Of a DNA stretch of 64,000 nucleotides, positions 53,898-62,870 are shown piece by piece. Within the stretch, counting starts at the first letter, position 1. Each line of letters begins with the position of its first letter. Both the position numbers and the translations under genes were made by a program. Origin of the DNA: Streptomyces formicae (GTDB lineage Bacteria > Actinomycetota > Actinomycetes > Streptomycetales > Streptomycetaceae). The notes below the pieces were generated by a model. It was not told the origin of the DNA and did not search any database. It saw only the letters and a list, made by a program, of their open reading frames with translations. Where the stretch lies: assembly GCF_022647665.1 (NCBI RefSeq), contig NZ_CP071872.1:3224001-3288000 (forward strand). The letters run 5' to 3'.

Positions 53898-55100
53898 GTG
53901 ACCGGCGTCGCTCCCCGGCCCTCCCTGCGCTCCAGGATGCGCGGGCTGAGGCCTCTCGCCTTCGGGGCCGACCCCGCTGGGGAGCGGATGGAGCGGATCC
54001 GCCGCTCGCCGAACTTCACCGACGGGGTGTTCCAGAACCCGCTCGGGGCCAGGACACGGCCGTCCGGCTCCACGATCGAGTTCGCCAAGGGCTACTTCCA
54101 GAAGGAGGCGCGCAGGCTCCGGGCCCCCGTCGCCCCCGTGCCCCTGCACACCACCACCCTGGACGACCTCGCGAAGCCGCCCGCCACGGGGCTGCGCCTC
54201 ACCTGGCTGGGGCACTCCAGCGTCCTCGCCGAGATCGACGGCCGGCGGGTGCTCTTCGACCCGGTCTGGGGCGAGCGGTGCTCGCCCTTCCCCTTCGCCG
54301 GACCCAGGCGGCTGCACCCCGTGCCACTCCCGCTGGCCTCGCTCGGACCGGTCGACGCGGTCGTCATCTCCCACGACCATTACGACCACCTGGACCTGCC
54401 CACGATCCGCGCACTGGCCACCACCGACACGGTCTTCGCGGTGCCGCTCGGCGTCGGCGCCCATCTGGAGCGTTGGGGCGTCTCCGAGGGCCGCCTGCGC
54501 GAGCTGGACTGGAGCGAGTCGACGGAGATCGCGGGAGTGCGGCTCACCGCCACCCCCGCCCGGCACTTCTGCGGCCGGGGCCTGCGCAACCAGCAGCACA
54601 CGCTCTGGGCGTCCTGGGTCGCCGAAGGCCCCTCCGGCCACCGGATCTACCACAGCGGGGACACCGGCTACTTCCCGGGCTTCAAGGAGATCGGAGCCGA
54701 GCACGGCCCGTTCGACGCCACGATGATCCAGATCGGTGCGTACAGCGCGTACTGGCCGGACATCCACATGACCCCCGCCGAAGGCCTGCGCGCCCACCTC
54801 GACCTCCAGGGCGGGGAGCCGTCCGGCGTGCTGCTGCCGATCCACTGGGGAACGTTCAACCTCGCTCTCCATGCGTGGGCGGAGCCGGGGGAGTGGACGA
54901 AGGACGCTTCTGAGGAGGCCGGCCAGGCGGCTGCGTTCCCCCGGCCGGGAGAGCCTTTCGAGCCTGCCGGGAAGCTGCCGGCAGCCCCCTGGTGGCGAGA
55001 TGTGTCCGGGCCGATTGCCCGTCCTTGGGTCCGCCGGACAACCCTCCGTGCGGCCTCGGAGGTCGCCAGTGGTGACCTCGACGTTGCAGCAGATCGATGA
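53898..55100 (+). CDS. UlaG/NAPE-PLD-like metallo-beta-lactamase-fold hydrolase
   Basis: 400-residue MBL-fold hydrolase: HDHYDH at 159-164 binds the metal pair, GDTGYFPGFKEIG, then HIHMTPAE-type and LPIHWGTFNLALHAW close the site. Role is probably phosphodiester or lactone hydrolysis. GTG 53898 after CAGGAGG. The last about 60 residues after RPGEPFE look unlike the family, and a fragment of a paralogous end is found at 57864-57950, suggesting the 3' end has been replaced. Confidence 0.87.
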   Translation: MTGVAPRPSLRSRMRGLRPLAFGADPAGERMERIRRSPNFTDGVFQNPLGARTRPSGSTIEFAKGYFQKEARRLRAPVAPVPLHTTTLDDLAKPPATGLRLTWLGHSSVLAEIDGRRVLFDPVWGERCSPFPFAGPRRLHPVPLPLASLGPVDAVVISHDHYDHLDLPTIRALATTDTVFAVPLGVGAHLERWGVSEGRLRELDWSESTEIAGVRLTATPARHFCGRGLRNQQHTLWASWVAEGPSGHRIYHSGDTGYFPGFKEIGAEHGPFDATMIQIGAYSAYWPDIHMTPAEGLRAHLDLQGGEPSGVLLPIHWGTFNLALHAWAEPGEWTKDASEEAGQAAAFPRPGEPFEPAGKLPAAPWWRDVSGPIARPWVRRTTLRAASEVASGDLDVAADR

Positions 55101-55319
55101 TCTCTGAGCGGCAGACGACCTCCGAGCGGTGACCGGGATTCATGTCCCCGGGACGCCGACGCGTCGCTGTGTGTGACGGCTGCGTCTGCGCGGCCCGACG
55201 ACGGGATCCAGGTCCTCTGGGCGACGCTTCGCGTCATGTCCACGACGGCTATGGGCGCACGTTGGCGCAGCGCAACATCCCACACGCAGGGATGTGCCTG
55301 GGAGTGCCCGAGCGCGGTA
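55101..55319. other. Short gap with no supported gene
   Basis: About 220 bases between the MBL gene and the FG-GAP fragment. A leftward frame covers part of it but matches no family that I know. Confidence 0.35.
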
Positions 55320-55689
55320 CCACCCGGCACAGGTCGTAGCGACCATCGAGGGGCGCCTGCGCCGTACCCCCATCGCCGGGCGCTCGGCCGCCGGCCTCAC
55401 CACCAGCCGCCCGGTGTTCCTGACGCAAGACAGCCCCGGCGTGCCGGACCAGGTGGAGTTCGGCGACAACTTCGGCCTGTCCCTGCTCGCCTCCGATGTG
55501 AACCGTGACGGCCGCGCCGACCTCACGGCCGTCGCCGGCCAGGAGAACGACCCCGAGGGTGCGGTCTCCTTCCTGCCGGGTGCCTCGTCCACGCTCTACT
55601 CCACGACGGCGTCGACCACCTTCGGCCCGACCAGGGTGGGGCTGCCGACGCGTACGTACACCGCGTTCGGGACCCACCTGGCAGGCTAG
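55320..55689 (+). pseudogene. FG-GAP repeat protein, C-terminal fragment
   Basis: The frame ending at 55689 encodes DNFGLSLLASDVNRDGRADL followed by GAVSFLPGASS, an FG-GAP/integrin-alpha-like repeat with the DxNxDGxxD calcium loop. Only the last repeat and tail remain; there is no signal peptide or start region. A remnant of a secreted repeat protein. Confidence 0.6.
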
Positions 55690-55849
55690 TGCCCTTCCCG
55701 GCAGGGTTTGCCCGTCGCGACGCCCGGCACGCGCGCCCGCGCAGCTGGTCCGCTCCATGGGCCTGGCCGATTTGGCGGTGCGCGCGTGAGACCGGGCGCG
55801 GCGACGGGGCAGGCATACGGGCACAACTGACCGGTGCTGAAGGGGAGTT

Positions 55850-55960
55850 CATGGGACCGTGCCCGCCCAACGGCAGGTGCGGCTCAACCACCGCCCACTC
55901 GTGGTCCGTGAGATCGCCCGAGTCATCCCGCCTGTCCACCGCCTCGGTCCAGCCGGGGCA
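55850..55960 (-). mobile_element. IS5-type transposase N-terminus remnant
   Basis: On the leftward strand the sequence GDLTDHEWAVVEPHLPLGG matches the start of IS5-family transposases (DLTDxxWxxxEPxLP). No DDE catalytic region follows in frame; the copy is broken. Confidence 0.55.
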
Positions 55961-55999
55961 GCAGAGTGCAAGACTCGTGATCCGAACGCGGATCACTCG

Positions 56000-56296
56000 C
56001 TAGCCGAGAGGTGCAAGCGTGAAGTGCCGGACCTGAAGTGGTGCAACGAGGTACTCGGCCTCGCCCGGCAGAACCACGGGCTGGTCACGCCAGTGCTCGC
56101 CGGCGTAGCCGGCCAAATCCTGTTCGCTGCGCCAGCGACTGACGTACAGCAACGAATCAGGCGGCGCGAGCAGTACCTCGTGGTCCACCAGCCCTGGGTA
56201 GCGGCTGGGAAACTCGCGTACCGCAGAGACGATCATGTCGCGGAACGCTTCGAAACGTTCAGGACGGATGCGTGCCTCACTCACCCTGATGATCAC
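56000..56296 (-). CDS. Antibiotic-biosynthesis-monooxygenase (ABM) domain protein
   Basis: 98-residue dimeric alpha/beta-barrel (ABM) domain: ARIRPERFEAFRDMI helix, GLVDHEVLLA, SRWRSEQDLAGY, typical of small oxygenases/quinol-type monooxygenases. GTG 56296 start without clear ribosome site. Next to the atypical kinase gene; relationship unknown. Confidence 0.75.
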   Translation of the reverse strand: MIIRVSEARIRPERFEAFRDMIVSAVREFPSRYPGLVDHEVLLAPPDSLLYVSRWRSEQDLAGYAGEHWRDQPVVLPGEAEYLVAPLQVRHFTLAPLG

Positions 56297-56359
56297 GGTC
56301 GTCAGGGTGTCACGTAAGCAGACGCGGCGCCATCTTCCTGCCGCGTGCGCTGAAGGCCC

Positions 56360-57541
56360 TCATCCCGCGGGCGGGCCGGCCGTCACTGCGTCCGGCCCGC
56401 GGTGGGGGATGAAGGCGTCGAGGCGGTAGCCGCCACCGTACGGTCCGGCGGAGAAGGTGCCGTCCAGCAGCTGAACCCGTTCTCCGATGCCGATCAGGCC
56501 GTTGCCGCCGCTCGGCGAGGGCCGCTCGTCACCGTTCACGGTCGGCGGGCCATTGGTGACCTGCACCTCGACGCCGTCGAGGCGGCAGTCGACCAGGACC
56601 TCGACCTGTGCTCCTGGGGCGTACTTGGCGACGTTGCTGAGGCCCTCCTGGACGATGCGGTGGATGGCGCGCTGCACCTGGGCGGGGACGGTCTCGGGGT
56701 GTCCGTCGATCCGCAGCTCGACCGAGTGGCCGTGTCGCTCGGCGCGGTCGACGAGTTTGCCCAGCTGGGAGATGTCGGGCTGGGGTGCCGTGGAGAAGTC
56801 GAGGTCGCCCTTGCGGCCGGGCGTGAGGACGCCGAGCACCTCGCGGAGCTCCTCGAGGGCCTGGTGCCCTTCGCCCTTGATCAGCTCGGCGGCGTCGCCC
56901 AGCGCCGGGTCCTTCGCCTGCTGGCCGATCCTCAGGGCGCTCGCGGTGAGCACGATATTGCCGACGCGATGGGCGACGATGTCCTGGAGTTCACGGGCGA
57001 TCCGGGCCCGCTCGCCCACCTTGGCCCGCTCGATGAGCAGATTCCGCTCGCGCTCGATGGACTCTGCCCTGCCCTGGGCCTCGGTGACCAGATCTCGGCG
57101 GATCGCGACGGCGTAGCCGACGACGAGCGGCCCCAGGATGAGGGCGAGGGCGAACGCCGTGTAGCGCACGTCCAGGCCCGGCGCACCGGCCAGCAGACAC
57201 AGCACACCCGCCAGACAGCCCGCCGCGCCGAAGAGGACCAGGGCGCGCATATTCCGCCGATAGTGCTCCCCCACCGTGTACATGGCGACGGCCAGGGCCG
57301 CGGGGGTGAAAGCGATCACATACCCGACCATGATCGCCGCCGCCACCATGCCCGGGGCCCGTCTGCGCCACCACAGCAGGGCGCTGACCAGCAGTGACAC
57401 GGATGCCACGACAGCGGTCGACTGCCCGGTGAGCAGCCCGTTCGGCGCCTTCACCCAGGAATCGCCGAAGGCCACGAGCATCACGACCCCGGTGACCAAC
57501 GCGTCCTTCTGTCGCTCCGACCAGCCTCTGCGCTCGGTCAC
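56360..57541 (-). CDS. NarL-type sensor kinase lacking the phospho-acceptor histidine
   Basis: 393 residues: about five membrane helices (to about 150), then HisKA_3-like dimerisation region, then HATPase. The H-box reads ARIARELQDIVAHRV where ELHD is expected: Gln186 (CAG) replaces the phosphorylated His. The ATPase N-box (IVQEGLSNVAKYAPG) and G-box (GNGLIGIGERVQLLDG) are intact. No response regulator gene is adjacent. GTG 57541, 4 bases after GGAGG, is preferred to ATG 57583. It may not autophosphorylate, or may act by binding ATP. Confidence 0.82.
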   Translation of the reverse strand: MTERRGWSERQKDALVTGVVMLVAFGDSWVKAPNGLLTGQSTAVVASVSLLVSALLWWRRRAPGMVAAAIMVGYVIAFTPAALAVAMYTVGEHYRRNMRALVLFGAAGCLAGVLCLLAGAPGLDVRYTAFALALILGPLVVGYAVAIRRDLVTEAQGRAESIERERNLLIERAKVGERARIARELQDIVAHRVGNIVLTASALRIGQQAKDPALGDAAELIKGEGHQALEELREVLGVLTPGRKGDLDFSTAPQPDISQLGKLVDRAERHGHSVELRIDGHPETVPAQVQRAIHRIVQEGLSNVAKYAPGAQVEVLVDCRLDGVEVQVTNGPPTVNGDERPSPSGGNGLIGIGERVQLLDGTFSAGPYGGGYRLDAFIPHRGPDAVTAGPPAG

Positions 57542-57594
57542 CAGGCCTCCATACCTCGCGCGGCTTTTCTGTAGCGTGCGCATTTGCTGCCACT

Positions 57595-57876
57595 TTATGA
57601 CGATGCGTCCTTGGTCGGTCCGAAACTCGAGGGAGGCGGCGCCAGCCGGCGCCTACGGTCGTTCCCGCTTCCGCGGCCCGACAGGCGACCGGCATGGTCC
57701 GGTGCGCAGCCTGCCGCCGTGAGCCGCTCGATGGCGGACTGGATGTACGATTCCAGGCGCTCGGCCCGGCTACGGGCCGTCTGCGCGTAGCGGCGCATCG
57801 TGCGAGCGGCCCGCTCGGTCTCTGCGGCCCGCTGCCGGGCCCCATCCAGGCCGCCGCGGGCTGCCTCGCTCTCCAT
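57595..57876 (-). CDS. Hypothetical coiled-coil fragment
   Basis: A 93-codon frame with an Arg/Ala/Glu-rich amphipathic helix (ARQRAAETERAARTMRRYAQ) and a disordered tail. No family recognised. Its start is inside the duplicated MBL segment, so it may be a chance frame. Confidence 0.25.
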   Translation of the reverse strand: MESEAARGGLDGARQRAAETERAARTMRRYAQTARSRAERLESYIQSAIERLTAAGCAPDHAGRLSGRGSGNDRRRRLAPPPSSFGPTKDASS

Positions 57877-57950
57877 GCGTGGGTGGAGCCGGGGGAGTGG
57901 ACGAAGGACGCCGCCGACGAGGCGGGCCAGGCTGCCGCCTTCCCCCGGCC
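57864..57950 (+). pseudogene. Fragment of a second UlaG-like MBL gene
   Basis: Nearly identical to 54860-54946 of the MBL gene over the first 49 bases and related after that, with changes mostly at third positions. It encodes LALHAWVEPGEWTKDAADE. A paralogue's C-terminal piece in the same orientation, 3 kb downstream. Confidence 0.65.
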
Positions 57951-58000
57951 CGCCGAGTTGAGCGCGCAGGGTGGCGTGCCCGGCCGCGGCCGAGGCCGGG

Positions 58001-58798
58001 TCAGTCCGCGTCGGCGCGGGTGGTGCCGAGCTTGAGGTCGTTGGCCCAGTGGATCTGTTCGGTGGTGGCGAGCTTGCTGTCGTAGACGCCCCAGCGTGGT
58101 TTGTTGCCCAGGACGTCCCAGGTGCGGGCGTTCGGGGCGTTGGCGACCTGGGTGCCGTCGAGGTGGACCTGGATACTGCCGGTGGTGTCGGGGCGGGCCA
58201 GGATGCCGAGCTGGAGTCTGTGCCAGGTTCCGGCGGCGAGCGGGGCTTGGCCGATCTTGTTCCACACTTCGCCGGGGGCGATGTACCAGACGTGCAGATA
58301 GCCGGCGTTGACCTGCAGGAGCAGGGGGTAGTTCTGGTTGTGCTGGTCGTCGTTGCCGTTGGACTTCCACTGGAAGACGATGGAGGGGGCTTGGGTGGTC
58401 ATGATTTCCCAGCCGAACCAGTAGGGGTGTGACTGGGTGCCGGTGAACTGGTATTCCGACCCGTCCGTGTTGACGGTGTGGGCCTCGCAGCGGGCGTTGC
58501 CTGCCTTGTTGACGAAGCCCCAGATCAGACCGCGGCCGTCGTTCCAGTCGGGGGTGTAGACGTGGTTGCCCTCGTCGCAGAGGAAGGTGCCGAACACCCC
58601 TGACCCGTGGGAGGCGTCGCCGTCCCAGATGACCGCGGCGTTCGCCGGGGTCGCATTGATCAGGGCCAGGGCGGCCGTGGCGGCGGACAGGGCGAGCAGG
58701 CGTGCACGCGGGCGGCGCCGGCGTGGGCAGGTGGCCTGGGGCGTGTGTTCGGTCGGGCGCAGGGTGCGTACAGCGGTACGGACAGTGCCTCGTTGCAT
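58001..58798 (-). CDS. Secreted polysaccharide-lyase/heparin-lyase-like protein
   Basis: 265 residues with a long signal peptide (ending at ANA, about residue 54) and a beta-jelly-roll resembling heparin lyase I/PL20-type lyases (WFGWEIMTTQAPSIVFQWKS, GTWHRLQLGILARPDTTGSI). Catalytic residues cannot be assigned with confidence. GGAGGAGA precedes ATG 58798. It probably acts on uronic-acid polysaccharides outside the cell. Confidence 0.8.
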   Translation of the reverse strand: MQRGTVRTAVRTLRPTEHTPQATCPRRRRPRARLLALSAATAALALINATPANAAVIWDGDASHGSGVFGTFLCDEGNHVYTPDWNDGRGLIWGFVNKAGNARCEAHTVNTDGSEYQFTGTQSHPYWFGWEIMTTQAPSIVFQWKSNGNDDQHNQNYPLLLQVNAGYLHVWYIAPGEVWNKIGQAPLAAGTWHRLQLGILARPDTTGSIQVHLDGTQVANAPNARTWDVLGNKPRWGVYDSKLATTEQIHWANDLKLGTTRADAD

Positions 58799-58882
58799 TG
58801 TCTCCTCCTGGTGCCGGGCGCCTGGTGTCCACTAGGCGCAGGGTGGGGGATTGCCTGCCGTTTGTGCAGGACGGAGAAGCAG

Positions 58883-59913
58883 TCAGGCGGCAGTGGGCGG
58901 CCCGCCGGCTGCTCCTGGCTGAGCATCCGCTCCGTCGTGCAGCCAGCAGTGGACCCAGCCGCCGTCCTTGGTTGTCGTGCGAGGCGGGAAGGAGGTCCGG
59001 CATTTGTCGAGGGCGTGTGGGCAGCGGGGGTGGAACCTGCAGCCGTTCGGGGGGTTCACCAGGCTGGGTGGCTCGCCGAGCGTCCCCACGTCCTCGAAGA
59101 CCGAGGTCCCCTCGCTCGCCATGGACCGCTCGGGGTCGGGTGAGGACTCCACGAGGAGTCGTGTGTAGGGGTGTTGGGGGTCGTTGATGACCGATTCGGC
59201 TGGTCCTCCCTCCACCATCTGCCCCGCGTACATCACATACGCCTCGTCGCACAGGTAGCGGGCGCTGGCGATGTCGTGCGTGATGTACAGCAGCGCCATT
59301 CCCTCGTCGTCGCGGAGTCTGGCCAGCAGGTTGAGGACGTCGAGGCGGATGGAGACGTCCAGCATCGAGATGGGTTCGTCGCCGAGGAGTACGGCGGGGC
59401 GTACGGCCAGGGCGCGGGCGATGGCGACCCGTTGGCGCTGCCCGCCGGAGAGCTCGTGCGGCAGCTTGTCCGCGAACTCCGGGTCCAGGTTGACCCGTTG
59501 GAGCAGCTCGCCGACGGCTCTCTCGCCCGCCTCGTGGCCGTGCAGCTTCAGCGCCCGGCCGAGGGTGTAGCCGACCTTGCGCAGGGGTTGAGCGAGGAGA
59601 ACGGGTCCTGGAAGACGAGCTGGACCGCGCCGCGGAACGCGTGGTCGGCGCCGCTCACCGGCTCACCGTGCAGCCGTACCTCGCCCTGCGTACAGGGGTA
59701 GAACTGGGCCAGCAGGCGGGCCAGTGTCGTCTTGCCGCTGCCGCTCTCTCCGACCAGGGCTGTGACGCGGCCGCGACGCAGGTGGAGGGTGACGTCCTCG
59801 ACGGCCCGGACCGTGGAGTGGCGGCCGAGGCCGTCCCGCACCTCGAAGTGCTTGGTGACGTCGACGGCGGAGAGGACCGGCGCCTCCGCGGCTTCTGCGG
59901 AGTGCTCAGGCAT
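58883..59913 (-). pseudogene. Oligopeptide ABC transporter ATPase (OppF-type), frameshifted
   Basis: Walker A VGESGSGKTT and SSLNP belong to one frame (start ATG 59913), while signature [15 protein letters not shown], Walker B and the oligopeptide C-terminal [12 protein letters not shown] belong to another. The switch is at the G run 59584-59587 (read as C4 on the coding strand): restoring one C gives [16 protein letters not shown] and joins both halves. Last gene of the leftward peptide transporter operon; overlaps OppD by 8 bases. True mutation or assembly error. Confidence 0.85.
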
Positions 59914-60913
59914 GGGCCGGCTCCTCGTCGTTGATCTGGTTGGTCGGCACGTGCAGGCGGCAGGCCACGCGGCCGGTGCCGATGGACAGCAGCTGCGGTG
60001 TCTGGTCGTCGCAGCCCTCGAACCGCCGCGGGCAGCGCGGGTGGAAGGCGCAGCCGGGCGGTGGGTTGCGCAGGTCGGGCGGGGCGCCCGGGATGCCGTC
60101 GAGACGGGTGCGGGGGGCCCGCAGCGGCGGGAAGGAGTCGCGCAGCCCCTTGGTGTACGGATGCCGGGGTTCGCGGCACAGTTCACGGGCGGAGCCGATC
60201 TCCACGATCCGGCCCGCGTACATGATGGCGATCCGGTCGGCGATCTCGAGGAGCAGCGACAGGTCGTGGGTGACGAACACCACCGCGAAGCCGAGCTCTT
60301 CGCGCAGCGCGAGGAGCTGGGCGAGGATCTGCCGTTGCATGACGACGTCCACGGCGGTGGTCGGCTCGTCCATCACCACCAGGTCCGGCCGGCAGGCCAG
60401 GGCGAGGGCGATGGTGGCGCGCTGCCGCATGCCCCCGGACAGTTCGAACGGGTAGGCGCGGGCCCGGTCCCCGGGAATGCCGACCATGGCGAGGAGTTCG
60501 CGGGTGCGGTCGGCCGCCTCCTGCTTCGACAGGCCATTGGCACGCAGCACGTCCGCGAACTGGGCGCCGAGCCGCATCACCGGGTTGAGTGCGTCCATCG
60601 CGCTCTGCAGCACGATGGACATGGTGCGCCAGCGCAGCCTGCGCAGTTCGCGCTCCGAGAGGCCGGCCAGGTCGACGGGCGGGCCCTCGGACGGGTGCAG
60701 GACGATGCGGCCGCCTGCGGTCACGGCGGGCGGGCGCTCCAAGCGGGTGAGGGAGGTGAGCAGGGTCGACTTGCCTGAGCCCGACTCCCCGGCCACGCCG
60801 AGGATTTCGCCTCGCTCCAGGGTGAAGGTGATGTCCGAGCAGGCCCGGACGGGGCCACGTTCGGTCAGGTAGTCGACGTTCAGTCCTTGGACGTCGAGCA
60901 GTGGCTCGCTCAT
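59906..60913 (-). CDS. Oligopeptide ABC transporter ATPase (OppD-type)
   Basis: 335-residue ATPase: Walker A GESGSGKST (about 42-50), signature LSGGMRQRATIALAL, Walker B DLVVMDEPTTAVDV, and the oligopeptide C-terminal Cys motif GCAFHPRCPRRFEGC. Partner of OppF, with the two permeases upstream. ATG 60913 overlaps the permease stop. Confidence 0.93.
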   Translation of the reverse strand: MSEPLLDVQGLNVDYLTERGPVRACSDITFTLERGEILGVAGESGSGKSTLLTSLTRLERPPAVTAGGRIVLHPSEGPPVDLAGLSERELRRLRWRTMSIVLQSAMDALNPVMRLGAQFADVLRANGLSKQEAADRTRELLAMVGIPGDRARAYPFELSGGMRQRATIALALACRPDLVVMDEPTTAVDVVMQRQILAQLLALREELGFAVVFVTHDLSLLLEIADRIAIMYAGRIVEIGSARELCREPRHPYTKGLRDSFPPLRAPRTRLDGIPGAPPDLRNPPPGCAFHPRCPRRFEGCDDQTPQLLSIGTGRVACRLHVPTNQINDEEPAHA

Positions 60914-61806
60914 GCCGCCTGCCTCCTTGCGAGTGCGCGCCGGTGGCGCTTGACCAGGGAGCGGTTGGCGGTGCTGAGCCGGGGGTTGGTGACTTCGTCG
61001 ATGCCGAAGTTGACCAGGCCCGTCGCGGTGCCGAGCAGCGCGATGCACAGGCCGGGCGGGAGGAACCACCACCACTGCTGGTTGAGGATGCCGCCCTGCT
61101 TCTGGGCCTCGTCGATCATCGTTCCCCAGCTGACCGTGTCCGCCGAGGAGATGCCGAGGAAGGCCAGGCCTGCCTCGGCGAGTACGGCGCCGATGACCAT
61201 GTGCAGGAACATGGCGGAGATCAGCCCGGAGAGGTGCGGCAGGACCTCGCGGAACATCAGCCGCAGCCGGCTCTCGCCGAGCATCTTCATGACGACGACG
61301 AACTCCCGGGCGCGCAGGGTCAGGGTCTGTGCACGCAGGATCCGTGCGCCGCCCGCCCAGCCGAACACCCCGATGATCAGGGCGATCATCAGCGGCCCGG
61401 TGCCCCGGACGTAGCCGGCGACGACGAGGATCAGCGGCAGGACGGGCATCACCAGGAACAGGTTGGTGACGAAGGAGAGGAGCTGGTCGGTCCGGCCGCC
61501 GACGAAGCCGGAGACCACGCCGAACACGACCGCGAGGGAGGTCCCGATGACGGCCCCGACCACCCCGACCAGGACCGAGCCACGGGTGCCGGCGACGACC
61601 TGTGCGAGGACGTCCTGCCCGCCGCTGGTCGTGCCGAGCAGGTGTCCGCTGCCGGGTGACTGCCCGAGGGCGTCGTAGTCGATTCGGTTCGGGTCGATGC
61701 CGAGGAGGTCGTTGAGGGCGGGGCCGACGAGGGCGAGCACGCCCACGAGCAGGCAGATGGCCAGGCCCACGCGGACCTTCCAGCCGCGCAGCAGGGGATG
61801 CTTCAT
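60910..61806 (-). CDS. Oligopeptide ABC transporter permease (OppC-type)
   Basis: 298 residues, about six membrane helices with the N-terminal periplasmic segment of OppC (GQSPGSGHLLGTTSGGQDVLAQ-like region, split here for length) and the EAA loop REVLPHLSGLI. GGAGGG precedes ATG 61806. Forms the channel with OppB. Confidence 0.92.
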   Translation of the reverse strand: MKHPLLRGWKVRVGLAICLLVGVLALVGPALNDLLGIDPNRIDYDALGQSPGSGHLLGTTSGGQDVLAQVVAGTRGSVLVGVVGAVIGTSLAVVFGVVSGFVGGRTDQLLSFVTNLFLVMPVLPLILVVAGYVRGTGPLMIALIIGVFGWAGGARILRAQTLTLRAREFVVVMKMLGESRLRLMFREVLPHLSGLISAMFLHMVIGAVLAEAGLAFLGISSADTVSWGTMIDEAQKQGGILNQQWWWFLPPGLCIALLGTATGLVNFGIDEVTNPRLSTANRSLVKRHRRALARRQAA

Positions 61807-62864
61807 CGTCCCTCCCGGGTCCGCGGGTCGAGCCAGGCGTAGAGCGAGTCCGCGAGGAGGTTCGCCAGGAGCACGGTGAGCGTGGTGAGCAGGAACACGC
61901 CCTGCATCAGCGGGTAGTCGTGCTTGGCCACGGCGTCGTAGAGGAGATAGCCGATACCGGGATACGCGAAGACGATCTCGGTGATCAGAGCCCCGCCGAT
62001 GACATGGCCGATGGCGAGGGCGAACCCGGTGAGGCTCGGCAGCATCGCATTGCGCGCCGAGTAACGCAGCATGATCCGCAGCGAGGACAGACCCTTGGCG
62101 CGGGCCAGCAGCACGTAGTCCTCGCTGGTCGTGGTGACCATCATGTTGCGCATGGCGAGCAGCCAGCCGGAGAACGCGGAGAAGATGATCGTGGCCGCGG
62201 GCAGCGCGGCGTGGTACAGGACGCTGCCGAAGTATCCGGACCGCCCGTACAGATCGGGGTCGTAGCCGCCGCCCGCCGGGAACCAGCCGAGGACCAGCGA
62301 GAACAGCCATACGGCGACGAGCGCGATCCAGAAGTACGGCACGGCGCCGAGGAAGGTCGACAGCGGTCCCAGGAACGAGTCGAGCCGGCTGCCCGGCTTC
62401 CAGCCCGCGACGATCCCGAGGCCGGTCCCGATGAGGAAGGCGAGCACGGTCGTCGAGCCGACGAGGAGCAGCGTCCACGGCAGGCCGTCGGCGAGCAGCT
62501 GACCCACCGGTACGGGGAAGCGGCTGATCGATATGCCGAAGTCGAAGCGGGCGAGACTGCCGAGGTAATCGGCGTACTGCTGCAGGAGGTTGGCGTTCGG
62601 ATTTCCGAAGAGATCGTGCAGCGAGCGCAAGGTCTCCGGGGCCACAGTGCCGCCGCTCTGCTGCTCGAGCTGCTGGACGATGGCGCTGGCCGGGTCCCCG
62701 GGCATCAGCCGGGGTATGAGGAAGTTCATGGTGATGGCCGCCCAGGCGGCGACGGCGTAGAACGCGAGTCGCCTGCCGAGGAAGCGCCGGCGGCGGTGTG
62801 CCGCCGCCGACCGTGCCGGTTGCGGCGCCCGGGCGGGCACGGCCGTGGTGGTCGTGGTGGTCAT
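61803..62864 (-). CDS. Oligopeptide ABC transporter permease (OppB-type)
   Basis: 353 residues with a Thr/Ala-rich start (MTTTTTTAVPARAP), six helices, and the OppB EAA region YVLLARAKGLSSLRIMLRYS. Start ATG 62864; its stop overlaps the OppC start. Confidence 0.92.
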   Translation of the reverse strand: MTTTTTTAVPARAPQPARSAAAHRRRRFLGRRLAFYAVAAWAAITMNFLIPRLMPGDPASAIVQQLEQQSGGTVAPETLRSLHDLFGNPNANLLQQYADYLGSLARFDFGISISRFPVPVGQLLADGLPWTLLLVGSTTVLAFLIGTGLGIVAGWKPGSRLDSFLGPLSTFLGAVPYFWIALVAVWLFSLVLGWFPAGGGYDPDLYGRSGYFGSVLYHAALPAATIIFSAFSGWLLAMRNMMVTTTSEDYVLLARAKGLSSLRIMLRYSARNAMLPSLTGFALAIGHVIGGALITEIVFAYPGIGYLLYDAVAKHDYPLMQGVFLLTTLTVLLANLLADSLYAWLDPRTREGR

Positions 62865-62870
62865 GGCGCC

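Noticed and set aside
55140..55330. Leftward frame between MBL gene and FG-GAP fragment
   Set aside because: Codon use is mixed and no motif is recognised; listed as empty DNA.
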